Source: Atopobium sp. (GTDB lineage Bacteria > Actinomycetota > Coriobacteriia > Coriobacteriales > Atopobiaceae). From it: a DNA stretch of 32,174 nucleotides. The position numbers and the translations under genes were made by a program. The notes below the pieces were generated by a model. That model did no database searches. It was not told where the DNA came from and was given only the letters and a program-made list of their open reading frames with translations. The stretch lies in contig JAIJTS010000018.1 in NCBI GenBank assembly GCA_022732885.1, positions 1 through 32,174 on the forward strand. The letters run 5' to 3'. Below, piece by piece: positions 8,251-15,524 of the stretch. Every line of letters begins with the position of its first letter. The first letter of the stretch is position 1.

Positions 8251-8278
8251 GAAAACGGTGCACCTCTTGATGCACCGT
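8251..8278 (-). terminator. intrinsic terminator of tatA-tatC-topA
   Basis: An 8-bp perfect stem, ACGGTGCA/TGCACCGT (8255-8262 with 8271-8278) with an 8-nt loop, followed on the minus strand by a short T run. It lies 8 bp past the topA stop codon and separates topA from the tmk operon. Confidence 0.85.
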
Positions 8279-8285
8279 CATACGT

Positions 8286-10799
8286 TTACTTTTTTGCTGC
8301 CTTGGTGGATTTGGTGCTCTTAGTACTCTTACGAGCGCCTCTACGCGGGGCAGTTTTCTTTTCTTTACCAGGGCAATCGTAGTTTGGGCACAGCTTCCAA
8401 GGACCACGCTGGGTAGTAACGACCACCATAGGAGCACCGCAGTCTGGACAGACCTCATCGGTCTTCTCGAGCTTTCCACGAGCAGGCAGAGGATAGCTTG
8501 TCTCGCACTCCTCGTAGTTAGTGCAGCGAATAAAACGCTTACCCGTACGCTCGGACTTGTGTGCTACCAGGTCACCATGCTTACCATTTGCCTTACAGGT
8601 TGAACACTCACCCACAATAAGGTCTGGCTCTGCGTTTGTAGGACAAGCTGGATTGATGCAAGTCTCATACGCGCGCTGCCTAAACGGTTGCACCTTTACG
8701 CGAGGAGCACCACACTCTGAACAGACGCCAGCCTCTCCCTCAAGCGGCTCTACGCGTCCCTGAGGCAGCGGATAGGTGACATCGCAGTCTGGCCAGCCCA
8801 TGCAGCCAACAAAGCTTCCACGAGTCTTCAAAGAGCTCTTAGCAACCAAGTCTTTGCCGCACTTAGGACAAGTTCCCACCTTTGCGTCAGCAGTAACTGC
8901 ATCGGCAATGGCCTCGGACAGGTCTTCTTTGTGGTCAATGAGCGTATCAATCATGCCTGCAAGCAGAGCCCTTGAATGCGTAACAACACCATCGCGCGTG
9001 TCTTTGCCCTCTGCAACGCTTGTCATATCGGACTCAAGCTCTGCGGTCATATCAGGCGAGGTAATGTGTGGCGCAAACTGCGAGAGCGCATCTACAATTG
9101 CCATACCAAGCTGACTTGGCTCAACAGGATCATTCTTGAGGTATTTACGCTGGTAGAGTGTATCAATAATGGAAGCACGCGTAGACTTTGTACCTAGACC
9201 GCGCTTCTCCATCTCTTGAATAAGCTTGCCCTGGCTATAGCGAGCAGGCGGCTCTGTCTGCTTAGCATCAAGCGACAAAGACTGAATGGAGACAATCTCT
9301 CCCTCACCGACATCAGGAATCTGATCGTCTTTCTTAAGGCCAAAGGGATAAATCTCTCTAAAGCCTGGCTCTGCCAAGACCGTTCCGTTTGCAACAAACG
9401 GCTGACCAGCAACATCAAGGGTAATCTTGGTGCCACTCATAGTGGCTGGACCCATAAGGGTTGCAAGGAACCTTCGAGCAATCAGGTTATAGAGCTTCCA
9501 AGCTGCGGGCTGCAAAGCATCTGGATTGGCTGCCGCTGTTGGATAAATTGGTGGGTGGTCGGTAGACTCCTGCTTGCCACGAGTGGCGTGAAGCTTTGGC
9601 TGACCCAAGAGCTTTTTGCAGGTAGGAGCATACTGAGGAACCGCAGACAGCGTACGAACACAATCCTTCAAGTCAAGCGAACTTGGATAGACCGTGTTAT
9701 CAACACGTGGGTATGAAATCAAGCCGTCCATGTACAGAGACTCTGCCAAACGCATAGTTCTAGCTGGCGAGATACCCTCTGCAGCTGCAGCTGCCTGCAG
9801 CGACGTAGTGTTAAATGGAGTTGGTGGCTGCTGCTTTCTGCTACGAGACTCAATCTGGACAACCGTTGCCTGCGTTTGATCCTTAACAACTGCGTAAGCT
9901 GCATCTGCTTCTGCCTGATCCCAGAACCTTGCGGTCTGGTGAACCATCTTAAAGGTTGCTTCCGCATCATCTTCTGGAGCTGCAACACCAGAAATAACCC
10001 AATAGTCTTCTGGCTTAAATGCCAGGCGCTCACGCTCGCGCTCAACAACAAGTGCCAGCGTAGGAGTCTGAACACGACCAGCAGAGCGTGTATTGCCCAG
10101 ACCGCCAAAGCGTGCGGTAGTCAGATAACGAGTTAATACAGCACCCCAAATGAGGTCAATATACTGCCTGGACTCGCCTGCCGCAGCTAAGTTGTAATCA
10201 AGATCTACCAGGTTATTAAAGGCGGTCTCAATTTCTGTCTTAGTAAAGGCAGAATAGCGAGCACGGAACACTGCCAAGTTGGGATTAACGGAGAGAACCT
10301 GGGCTAGTGCATCGGAGCCAATAAGCTCACCTTCGCGGTCAAAGTCTGTGCCGATGATGACAGACTCTGCCTTCTTAGCAAGATTCTTAAGAGCTCGAAT
10401 AATCTCTTTTTCTGCAGGCTGTTTATCTACAGGAGCCCAAATCAAATAGGGCAAGCTGGGGATTTTCCAGCCCTTAAGGTCAACACCATCTGCCATAAAA
10501 GGCTTACGCTTAACCTTGTAAGGAGGGCGCTCAAGACCATCCGGAACGTCTGCAGGAAGGTGCTTCCCTTCTGCAGTTTCTCCGTACCAGCCCTCTTCCT
10601 TATCAAACTTGAGAGCTAAAGGAAAATCAGGCTGCAAGATATGACCGCGAAGACCAATAGCAACATGATCTTCTCCGCCACGTCTAAAACGATAAACAGG
10701 AGTGTTGTATACCTTGTCTGCCTCAGGCTTACCTGATTCAGACAGAAGGCGAGCAATTTGCTGTGCTGCGTCGTTTTTCTCGGTAACAACTAGAATCAA
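8286..10799 (-). CDS. topA: type IA DNA topoisomerase I, archaeal-type, with four zinc ribbons
   Basis: Relaxes negative supercoils by single-strand passage through a Tyr-DNA bond. The Toprim domain opens with MILVVTEKNDAAQQIARLLS and contains IIGTDFDREGELIG. The active-site region is LISYPRVDN. The diagnostic segment AAAGESRQYIDLIWGAVLTRYL followed by SAGRVQTPTLALVVERE resembles archaeal TopA (AAAGEARQ..DL.WGAALTR) far more than the bacterial form (NAQQARR..DR). The C-terminus has four CxxC...C-type zinc ribbons (CPKCGKD, CSECGAP, CSTCKANG, CPDCGAP) and ends in a Lys/Ser-Thr tail (STKSTKSTKAAKK). Start is TTG 10797-10799 with GGAGAG nine bases upstream. It is last in the tatA-tatC-topA operon and is followed by a terminator. 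Confidence 0.94.
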   Translation of the reverse strand: MILVVTEKNDAAQQIARLLSESGKPEADKVYNTPVYRFRRGGEDHVAIGLRGHILQPDFPLALKFDKEEGWYGETAEGKHLPADVPDGLERPPYKVKRKPFMADGVDLKGWKIPSLPYLIWAPVDKQPAEKEIIRALKNLAKKAESVIIGTDFDREGELIGSDALAQVLSVNPNLAVFRARYSAFTKTEIETAFNNLVDLDYNLAAAGESRQYIDLIWGAVLTRYLTTARFGGLGNTRSAGRVQTPTLALVVERERERLAFKPEDYWVISGVAAPEDDAEATFKMVHQTARFWDQAEADAAYAVVKDQTQATVVQIESRSRKQQPPTPFNTTSLQAAAAAEGISPARTMRLAESLYMDGLISYPRVDNTVYPSSLDLKDCVRTLSAVPQYAPTCKKLLGQPKLHATRGKQESTDHPPIYPTAAANPDALQPAAWKLYNLIARRFLATLMGPATMSGTKITLDVAGQPFVANGTVLAEPGFREIYPFGLKKDDQIPDVGEGEIVSIQSLSLDAKQTEPPARYSQGKLIQEMEKRGLGTKSTRASIIDTLYQRKYLKNDPVEPSQLGMAIVDALSQFAPHITSPDMTAELESDMTSVAEGKDTRDGVVTHSRALLAGMIDTLIDHKEDLSEAIADAVTADAKVGTCPKCGKDLVAKSSLKTRGSFVGCMGWPDCDVTYPLPQGRVEPLEGEAGVCSECGAPRVKVQPFRQRAYETCINPACPTNAEPDLIVGECSTCKANGKHGDLVAHKSERTGKRFIRCTNYEECETSYPLPARGKLEKTDEVCPDCGAPMVVVTTQRGPWKLCPNYDCPGKEKKTAPRRGARKSTKSTKSTKAAKK

Positions 10800-10829
10800 A
10801 GAACAACACTCTCCAAGGTAAAAGCGAAA

Positions 10830-11621
10830 TTACTGAATTTTCTCCAGCTCATGCTGCTCGTAGTCCTCGCGACTCCACTTAAGAGCGGCTTTGCCATCAC
10901 GAGCAATAATGACGTAACGAGCAACAGCCAGAGCAACTTCGTACAGCAGGATAAGAGCTGCAAACATCAAAATCATGGTGACAGGTGATGCATCAGGAGT
11001 GACTACCGCAGAAAGAATCATCAGTCCAACGTAGACGTAGCGCCACTGTTCACGCATGTCTTTATAAGGAACAAGATGAAGAATGGCAAGGTAGAAGATA
11101 ACCAAAGGAAGCTGGAACGCAACGCCAAAACCAATCTCAAACATCATAATAATGTTGAGGTAATCGCTTGCCTCATTAATGGTTGACGCAAACTCCTGCG
11201 ACTGACCAATCATCCAACCAATAGCGGTGTTCAAAATGACAAAGTAGCAAAACAGCATACCTAAAAAGAACAGGGTAATCATAGCGGCTACGGTTGGAAC
11301 AACCCACCTACGCTCTTTGGCGTTAAGCGCAGGCAAGAAGAATGCCATAATCTCCCAGATGATAATAGGTGTGCAAATAATCACCGAGAAGAAGAAAGCC
11401 ACCTTAAACCTGATACTAAAGCCGCCAAGAACCGAGATAACCGTAAGCTTACCGTCAGTTAAAAACTCCCTGATAGGATCAATCAAAATCTCAATCAGTG
11501 CAGGCGTTGCAAAGTAAATAACGATTGCGGTAACAAAAAGCGATACCACCACAATGGTCACACGACGACGGAGTTCTCCCAGGTGATCAAAAAGTGGCAT
11601 GCGAGCTGGAGTAATAGGCAT
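10830..11621 (-). CDS. tatC: Sec-independent protein translocase TatC
   Basis: Polytopic membrane receptor for twin-arginine signal peptides. The N-terminal MPLFDHLGELRRRV is the TatC signature (hLxELRxR), followed by six hydrophobic segments, the FFLPALNAKERRWVVP loop and FGVAFQLPLVIF (the conserved FqlPlv segment), all at normal order and spacing in 263 residues. The C-terminus is a short charged tail. ATG at 11619-11621 is kept; a second ATG seven codons on would also preserve the motif. It lies 18 bp after tatA and 30 bp before topA on the same strand. A single TatA-type gene next to TatC suggests a minimal TatAC system. Confidence 0.97.
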   Translation of the reverse strand: MPITPARMPLFDHLGELRRRVTIVVVSLFVTAIVIYFATPALIEILIDPIREFLTDGKLTVISVLGGFSIRFKVAFFFSVIICTPIIIWEIMAFFLPALNAKERRWVVPTVAAMITLFFLGMLFCYFVILNTAIGWMIGQSQEFASTINEASDYLNIIMMFEIGFGVAFQLPLVIFYLAILHLVPYKDMREQWRYVYVGLMILSAVVTPDASPVTMILMFAALILLYEVALAVARYVIIARDGKAALKWSREDYEQHELEKIQ

Positions 11622-11639
11622 TACACACGAAAGCGGGAC

Positions 11640-12248
11640 TTATGCGTCCTGGCTTTCTCCCTCCTCTCCAGCAACTTCTTCTTTCTTGTCTTCTGCTATA
11701 GAGCGAGAAGAACGTGCAGATCCAAGGTTATACAAATCTTTTGCAGATGGAGCGGCAGCAGGAGTTTCTTTTGCAGCCTGAGGTACCACGTGCTCAGTTA
11801 CCTCTGTGGAATCATCGGAAAAAGCAACGGCAGAGGAGGTTTGAGCCTTAGCTTTAGGAGTATCCTCCGCAGAAGCAACTTCTGTCTGTACGGTCTCCTG
11901 GGTCTGCTCAGCTTGCTTGCTCTGTTCAGCCTTCTCAGCTGCCTCACGCTCTTCCTTGAGGCGAGCACGACGCTCAGCAAAGGTCTCCTGGTGGTCAGCG
12001 TCCTCGCGGTCAGCATCAGATGCAGCATTTTTGAGCTGTTCGGAGCGCTTGGGCTTCTCGTGAAGTGCATCCGCTGCAGGATCAAGTAAGTCTGCACGGA
12101 CAACTTTATTAAAACCTTCTTGCGCGTTCTGGAACTGTCTAAGGGCACGTCCAAGTGTACGACCCATACCAGGTAATTTGTCAGGACCAAATACTAAAAA
12201 TGCAAAGAGCAAAATTAGTACAAGCTCTGTTTCTCCAATGCCAAACAC
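11640..12248 (-). CDS. tatA: TatA/TatB-type twin-arginine translocase subunit with long charged tail
   Basis: Forms the pore or pore-recruiting subunit of the Tat export system. From the GTG at 12246-12248 the protein begins VFGIGETELVLILLFAFLVFGPDKLPGMGRTLGRALRQFQ: one membrane helix, the hinge motif FGPDKLP and an amphipathic helix. The remaining ~150 residues are a charged Glu/Ala/Lys/Gln-rich tail, longer than a typical 60-90-residue TatA and closer to TatB in size. I chose GTG because AGAAAGG lies eight bases upstream. The ATG at 12302 would sit inside the preceding terminator stem. It is the first gene of tatA-tatC-topA. Confidence 0.9.
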   Translation of the reverse strand: MFGIGETELVLILLFAFLVFGPDKLPGMGRTLGRALRQFQNAQEGFNKVVRADLLDPAADALHEKPKRSEQLKNAASDADREDADHQETFAERRARLKEEREAAEKAEQSKQAEQTQETVQTEVASAEDTPKAKAQTSSAVAFSDDSTEVTEHVVPQAAKETPAAAPSAKDLYNLGSARSSRSIAEDKKEEVAGEEGESQDA

Positions 12249-12265
12249 AAGCAATACCTTTCTGG

Positions 12266-12310
12266 AACAAACATAAACAAGCTCTTTGAACAGATACATC
12301 AAAGAGCTTG
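12266..12310 (-). terminator. intrinsic terminator after the STAS gene
   Basis: A perfect 12-bp inverted repeat, CAAGCTCTTTGA (12278-12289) and TCAAAGAGCTTG (12299-12310) with a 9-nt loop, followed in the minus-strand sense by a T-rich stretch (TTTATGTTTG). It lies 14 bp past the stop of the STAS gene and separates it from tatA. Confidence 0.8.
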
Positions 12311-12323
12311 CAAGTTACCAAAC

Positions 12324-12635
12324 CTACTTGCGAACGTTAAGGTCTTTATCAACCCCAAGAAGCGTAAAAACACGCTCCACGTTTTTCTGAGGGTTTGCAA
12401 CAACAAGCACAGAACCACTCTCTTGTGCTCGATGTGCGGCACCTACTAAAACGCCAATGCCCGTCGAATCAATATAAGCTACCTCAGCAAAATCAGCTTC
12501 AACTTCTTTTGCTCCATCGGCGAGCGCGGTATCCAAAGCATCACGAAGCTCAGAGGCATTTGATACGTCTACCTCGCCCTCAATGCGAATAATGGCCTTT
12601 TCATCTGTAATTTCAGAGCTTATCTCTAGTGCCAT
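12324..12635 (-). CDS. STAS-domain anti-sigma factor antagonist-like protein
   Basis: A 103-residue single-domain STAS protein of the SpoIIAA/RsbV type, whose phosphorylation by an anti-sigma kinase normally controls partner switching. It shows RIEGEVDVSNASELRDAL and the phospho-site motif YIDSTGIGVLVGAA with the candidate serine at 57. The ATG is preceded by a strong AAGGAGG. It follows the TPR membrane protein by 9 bp on the same strand and is followed by an intrinsic terminator. No RsbW/SpoIIAB-like kinase or sigma factor is adjacent, so its partner is unknown. Bacterial mlaB-like STAS roles are an alternative, but no Mla genes are nearby. Confidence 0.88.
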   Translation of the reverse strand: MALEISSEITDEKAIIRIEGEVDVSNASELRDALDTALADGAKEVEADFAEVAYIDSTGIGVLVGAAHRAQESGSVLVVANPQKNVERVFTLLGVDKDLNVRK

Positions 12636-12644
12636 AACTCCTCC

Positions 12645-13421
12645 TTACTTAGTGTTATTTGAAGAGGTAGAGGTGTTACCGTTTAATGCATCAAGAATTT
12701 TTTGTGCATTATCCCTCACACCGGCGCTATTGTCGGAATCTTTCTCAATTGCCTTCTGCAGTGCCTCTTTTGCAAGATCTACTTGATCAGTAACACGATA
12801 CATCATTCCCAAATTAAGCCAACCATTAGCATAATTTGGAGAGCGATCTGTTACTGCCTTAAGAGCCTCAACGGCACCTGTTTGGTCTCCTGCATAGAAC
12901 TGTGCAATTGCCCTGTCAACACGGACTTCATCGGAATCATTTGAAGCAAGATAGGTATCATACTCGGCAATTGCCTTGTTTATCAGCTGTAAAGACTGCT
13001 TCTGAACAGAATCATCTTGAGAAGAACTCTTAAGTGCCATTCCCCAGCTTACATACGTGCGAGCCAAATCAAGATGTGCTGGAAGATTATCTGGATTTGA
13101 CTTAATAGCAGACTCTTTATCTTCTACCTGCTTTTGATAGACCTGGTTAATAGCTTCAGGAGAATTTTGCTGAGACTGATTTTGCTTGTGCGAATTAGAG
13201 AAAATACTGGCCAGCGATGGCAACATCATAGAAACAGCAATAAACAGCGAGAACACACCAATAGCAATCTTCATGCCTGTAGAAGGACCTGGTTTTTTAG
13301 GAGCCTCATCGGGTTTGCGGTTCTTTGCCTTCTTTTTTGCTGCCTGGTTAGCCATGGCAACCAGCTCTTTTTCGGCCTTCTGTTCTGGCGTGAGGTCTGT
13401 CTTTGAAGTATTAGTTGGCAT
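12645..13421 (-). CDS. membrane-anchored TPR protein
   Basis: A 258-residue protein with a Lys-rich cytosolic N-terminus (about 1-48, KKKAKNRKPDEAPKK), one membrane helix at about 51-72 (KIAIGVFSLFIAVSMMLPSLA) and a mostly extracytoplasmic helical C-terminal half. The segments around 120-250 fit tetratricopeptide repeats: LPAHLDLARTYVSWGMAL, and ANGWLNLGMMYRVTDQVDLAKEALQKAIEKDSDN. TPR domains mediate protein-protein contacts; the partner is unknown. It is the first gene of a two-gene unit with the STAS protein. The Ser/Thr/Asn-rich C-terminal end (NTSTSSNNTK) is low complexity. Confidence 0.85.
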   Translation of the reverse strand: MPTNTSKTDLTPEQKAEKELVAMANQAAKKKAKNRKPDEAPKKPGPSTGMKIAIGVFSLFIAVSMMLPSLASIFSNSHKQNQSQQNSPEAINQVYQKQVEDKESAIKSNPDNLPAHLDLARTYVSWGMALKSSSQDDSVQKQSLQLINKAIAEYDTYLASNDSDEVRVDRAIAQFYAGDQTGAVEALKAVTDRSPNYANGWLNLGMMYRVTDQVDLAKEALQKAIEKDSDNSAGVRDNAQKILDALNGNTSTSSNNTK

Positions 13422-13505
13422 TCAAGATCCAATCGCTTTTTCTAAACTAATCAAGATGCGGCATTATCATAAAATAGCAGGTAAAAGGGTATATAAAAAT
13501 AGTTT

Positions 13506-13524
13506 ATGTCCTAAAATGTCCTAA
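13506..13524. repeat. short tandem repeat at the integrase 3' end
   Basis: ATGTCCTAA occurs twice (13506-13514 and 13516-13524), overlapping the integrase stop codon. Short direct repeats next to an integrase can be arm-type binding sites, but this is only suggestive. Confidence 0.4.
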
Positions 13525-14628
13525 GCGTTTCCAAAGTAATTTATCCACGATTCTCCCACAATGTCAGCAAATTGCTGCCATTGTGGACGGTCGTAATAGA
13601 TCTCTCCAACATTCTTTCCAGCATGACCCATCATTCTTTCAACATAGTCAGCATCAACTTTCAATTCCCAACGCATGATAGTACGCCAAGAATTCCTTAA
13701 GTTCTTCAGCGGAATTATATCAATGTCATGAGCAACAAGCGCATCATGCCATATATTCCTCATAACATATTGAGAGATGGGCTTTCCATTGCCTTTATCA
13801 AATAACCATCCACTTTTTGCTTCTAAAAACTCTTTTGACCAAGGCTCTGGAATAATGACGGGGCGTTTGCTATTACCTGTTTTAAGCATATCTTCTACTG
13901 TATTTGCAGCTGAATATTGACGTTGCAATTCTATGACAGCAAGCGTCTTTCCTTTGTAAACATAAGGCTTAATATCCTCAGCCTTAACTCCCATAGCTTC
14001 ACCAACTCTACACGAACCAATTCCACACAATACAGCTATGTAATACGCTGAAGTGCCCTTCGCAGCTCCGATGGCTTTGAGGAGATCTCTTAAAGCAAAG
14101 ACTTCTTTATTACGTTCTGTTACTGCTGTGGGCATTATAAAAGATACAGCCGCTGGATTAGCCTGTATAGTCTCAAACATAACGCACTTATCAAGTACTT
14201 GTTTCAAGAGCATGAGTACCTTATGCGCTGATGATTTCTTAAGACCAAGCAGCCATTCTTGAATATCGGCTGGCTTGATTGCACTAACTGGCAAATTACC
14301 AAACGCGAGCTTTACATGACAATCCCAATACCTTCTGTACATAGTATGAGTACTTGCCCTTAACTCGCCATGTTTAAGTTTGTCCTCAAACTCTAGAACA
14401 AGCCATGTTTCATAGGCATGTTGTAGCGTTGGCACAGGCTTGTCTTGGCTGTGTTCTATGCGTCTTTGGGCTAGTAGTAACTTCATCAGCTTGTTTTCGT
14501 GTCCCGTAGACGGTCTCAAAGTGTCTTGTAAACCCTCTGCCGTCTCCTGTGTCTGCCATATAGCGGATTCTACGTTTCCCAGGACCCATTGGCTGGTTTG
14601 AACCCCATGAAGAACGTTTACGTGGCAT
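13521..14628 (-). pseudogene. tyrosine recombinase/integrase, disrupted by a frameshift
   Basis: Site-specific recombinase of the phage integrase family. The N-terminus, from ATG 14626-14628 (MPRKRSSWGSN...FETVYGTRKQADE), lies in one frame; everything after about residue 50 (LLLAQRRIEHSQDKPVPTLQ onward) lies in another. Skipping one base near 14481 joins them smoothly as ADE-LLLAQRR, so a single-base insertion is likely. The long frame has no good start of its own (TTG 14519 or an ATG at 14486 without a ribosome binding site). The catalytic domain contains GSCRVGEAMG (first Arg), NLRNSWRTIM (second Arg, with the usual His changed to Lys), MMGHAG and the Tyr in GEIYYD. The DNA-binding SAM-like region is intact. 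It probably served the surrounding element. Confidence 0.75.
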
Positions 14629-14663
14629 AATGTATATACCTTCCTATTGAGTATGTGGAAGTT

Positions 14664-14702
14664 GCTCCCTTAGCGTCTTGGCGGATGTGAGGGAGCTTTT
14701 TT
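14664..14702 (+). terminator. plus-strand intrinsic terminator without a visible gene
   Basis: A 7-bp stem, GCTCCCT (14664-14670) and AGGGAGC (14690-14696), is followed on the plus strand by six T residues (14697-14702). The genes on both sides run on the minus strand, and no T run follows the stem in that direction. It may end an antisense or small RNA starting inside or beyond the integrase gene. Confidence 0.65.
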
Positions 14703-14707
14703 GTTAG

Positions 14708-15169
14708 TTACTCTCTTTCCATCTTTATGGTCTTAGTTGTTCCTAGAGCAGAGAAGTCAAAGGAAAGTACGCCATTTTCATACTTAAAATCTTTGGTTTT
14801 ATCTTGTGAACCAAAGAGCGACTTTGACAATGCGTCAGTATCTGCTTGGCTGGTGAAGTTGTATTTATCATCTGTCGTATCTGGAGCAGGTGCTGTACCT
14901 TGCCAGTAAAGCGACTTAGTATCTGCCTTCTTATCAACAAAATAAATCGTGATCACATTGTCTTTAATCTCTGCTTCAAAAGTAGCCGAAGACTCATCAG
15001 CTGAGTTTGTTGCGTGCCATTTGCCTGTAAGGTCAAGTGGTTTTTTCTGCTCAACAGGTGCTGCTTGCTGCTGATTTGTTGCATTCCCCTGTGGCTGTCC
15101 AGAGCAAGCTCCTAAGGTAAGAGCCAAAGCTACTCCTGCGACTGCTACAGCAATCTTTCTTGCGTTCAT
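14708..15169 (-). CDS. putative lipoprotein, unknown function
   Basis: A 153-residue protein with a clear lipoprotein signal: basic start MNARK, hydrophobic stretch, lipobox LGAC with Cys22. After a Gln/Asn-rich linker comes a small, probably beta-rich domain starting LDLTGKWHATNSADESSATFEAEIKDNVITIYF, reminiscent of lipocalin-like or DUF-type lipoproteins. The start is supported by AAGGAG upstream. It lies next to the broken integrase in the element. In some Gram-positive phages a small lipoprotein in the lysogeny module blocks superinfection; this is an analogy only, with no sequence match claimed. Confidence 0.8.
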   Translation of the reverse strand: MNARKIAVAVAGVALALTLGACSGQPQGNATNQQQAAPVEQKKPLDLTGKWHATNSADESSATFEAEIKDNVITIYFVDKKADTKSLYWQGTAPAPDTTDDKYNFTSQADTDALSKSLFGSQDKTKDFKYENGVLSFDFSALGTTKTIKMERE

Positions 15170-15234
15170 ACTTTCTCCTTACTGACGTTACTAGATACCT
15201 ACTCTTGTCTTACACCACAGAAAGGATAATTGCC

Positions 15235-15315
15235 ATGGATAAATACGAGATACATCTTTCAGTTATCATCGTTGAGTTATCTGCAATCTTTTTCTTATTG
15301 CTTACTAGGCTTTAG
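15235..15315 (+). CDS. 26-residue hydrophobic microprotein
   Basis: ATG at 15235 follows AAAGGA with an eight-base spacing and encodes MDKYEIHLSVIIVELSAIFF then LLLTRL before TAG. It has a short charged N-terminus, one hydrophobic helix and a terminal Arg, which is the layout of small membrane toxins of type I systems and holin-like toxins (M-x-x-Y-E start). It is read towards fic, divergent from the lipoprotein. It is far below usual gene-calling length. No antisense RNA partner is proven. It could also be a chance frame, but the ribosome binding site and composition argue for a real gene. Confidence 0.5.
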   Translation: MDKYEIHLSVIIVELSAIFFLLLTRL

Positions 15316-15456
15316 AGAGTATGGCTGAAGCTAAGAGCTGAAATAGAAAAGCTATACTGCAGAGCTTATTGACACCTAATGAGAATGACTGTCACTAGAA
15401 TCTTTGATTTCTCTACAATAACAACTCTCTCCCGTCAAATGCTAATAACTAATCGG

Positions 15457-15482
15457 TGTCCAACAAAATTTTTTATTGGACA
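15457..15482. repeat. palindrome copy 1, imperfect
   Basis: TGTCCAACAAAA and TTTTATTGGACA flank a 2-nt centre, with one mismatch. It is a near-copy of the palindrome centred 40 bp to the right. This looks like a dimeric regulator operator or a recombinase site. Confidence 0.7.
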
Positions 15483-15494
15483 GTAACTATTATT

Positions 15495-15524
15495 TATGTC
15501 CAATAAAATCTTTTATTGGACATA
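15495..15524. repeat. palindrome copy 2, perfect 14-bp arms
   Basis: TATGTCCAATAAAA and its exact reverse complement TTTTATTGGACATA flank TC. The palindrome abuts the fic stop codon (15525-15527). No T run follows on either strand, so it is a poor terminator and a better operator candidate. Confidence 0.75.

Larger units (their letters stand above)
15170..15524. other. gene-poor stretch between lipoprotein and fic
   Basis: The divergent start region of the lipoprotein and a microprotein lies at its left; two large palindromes fill its right end (15457-15524). Between 15316 and 15456 I see no open frame with a ribosome binding site and no tRNA-like fold; it is AT-rich and unassigned. Confidence 0.6.

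Noticed and set aside
13422..13520. tRNA gene or duplicated attachment core at the integrase edge
   Set aside because: No cloverleaf or CCA-type 3' end is visible, and I could not find a matching copy at 17614-17691. Only the short ATGTCCTAA tandem repeat remains.
15495..15524. Perfect palindrome as the fic terminator
   Set aside because: The stem is AT-rich and followed by TAATAG-type sequence, not a T run; a second copy nearby argues for a binding site.
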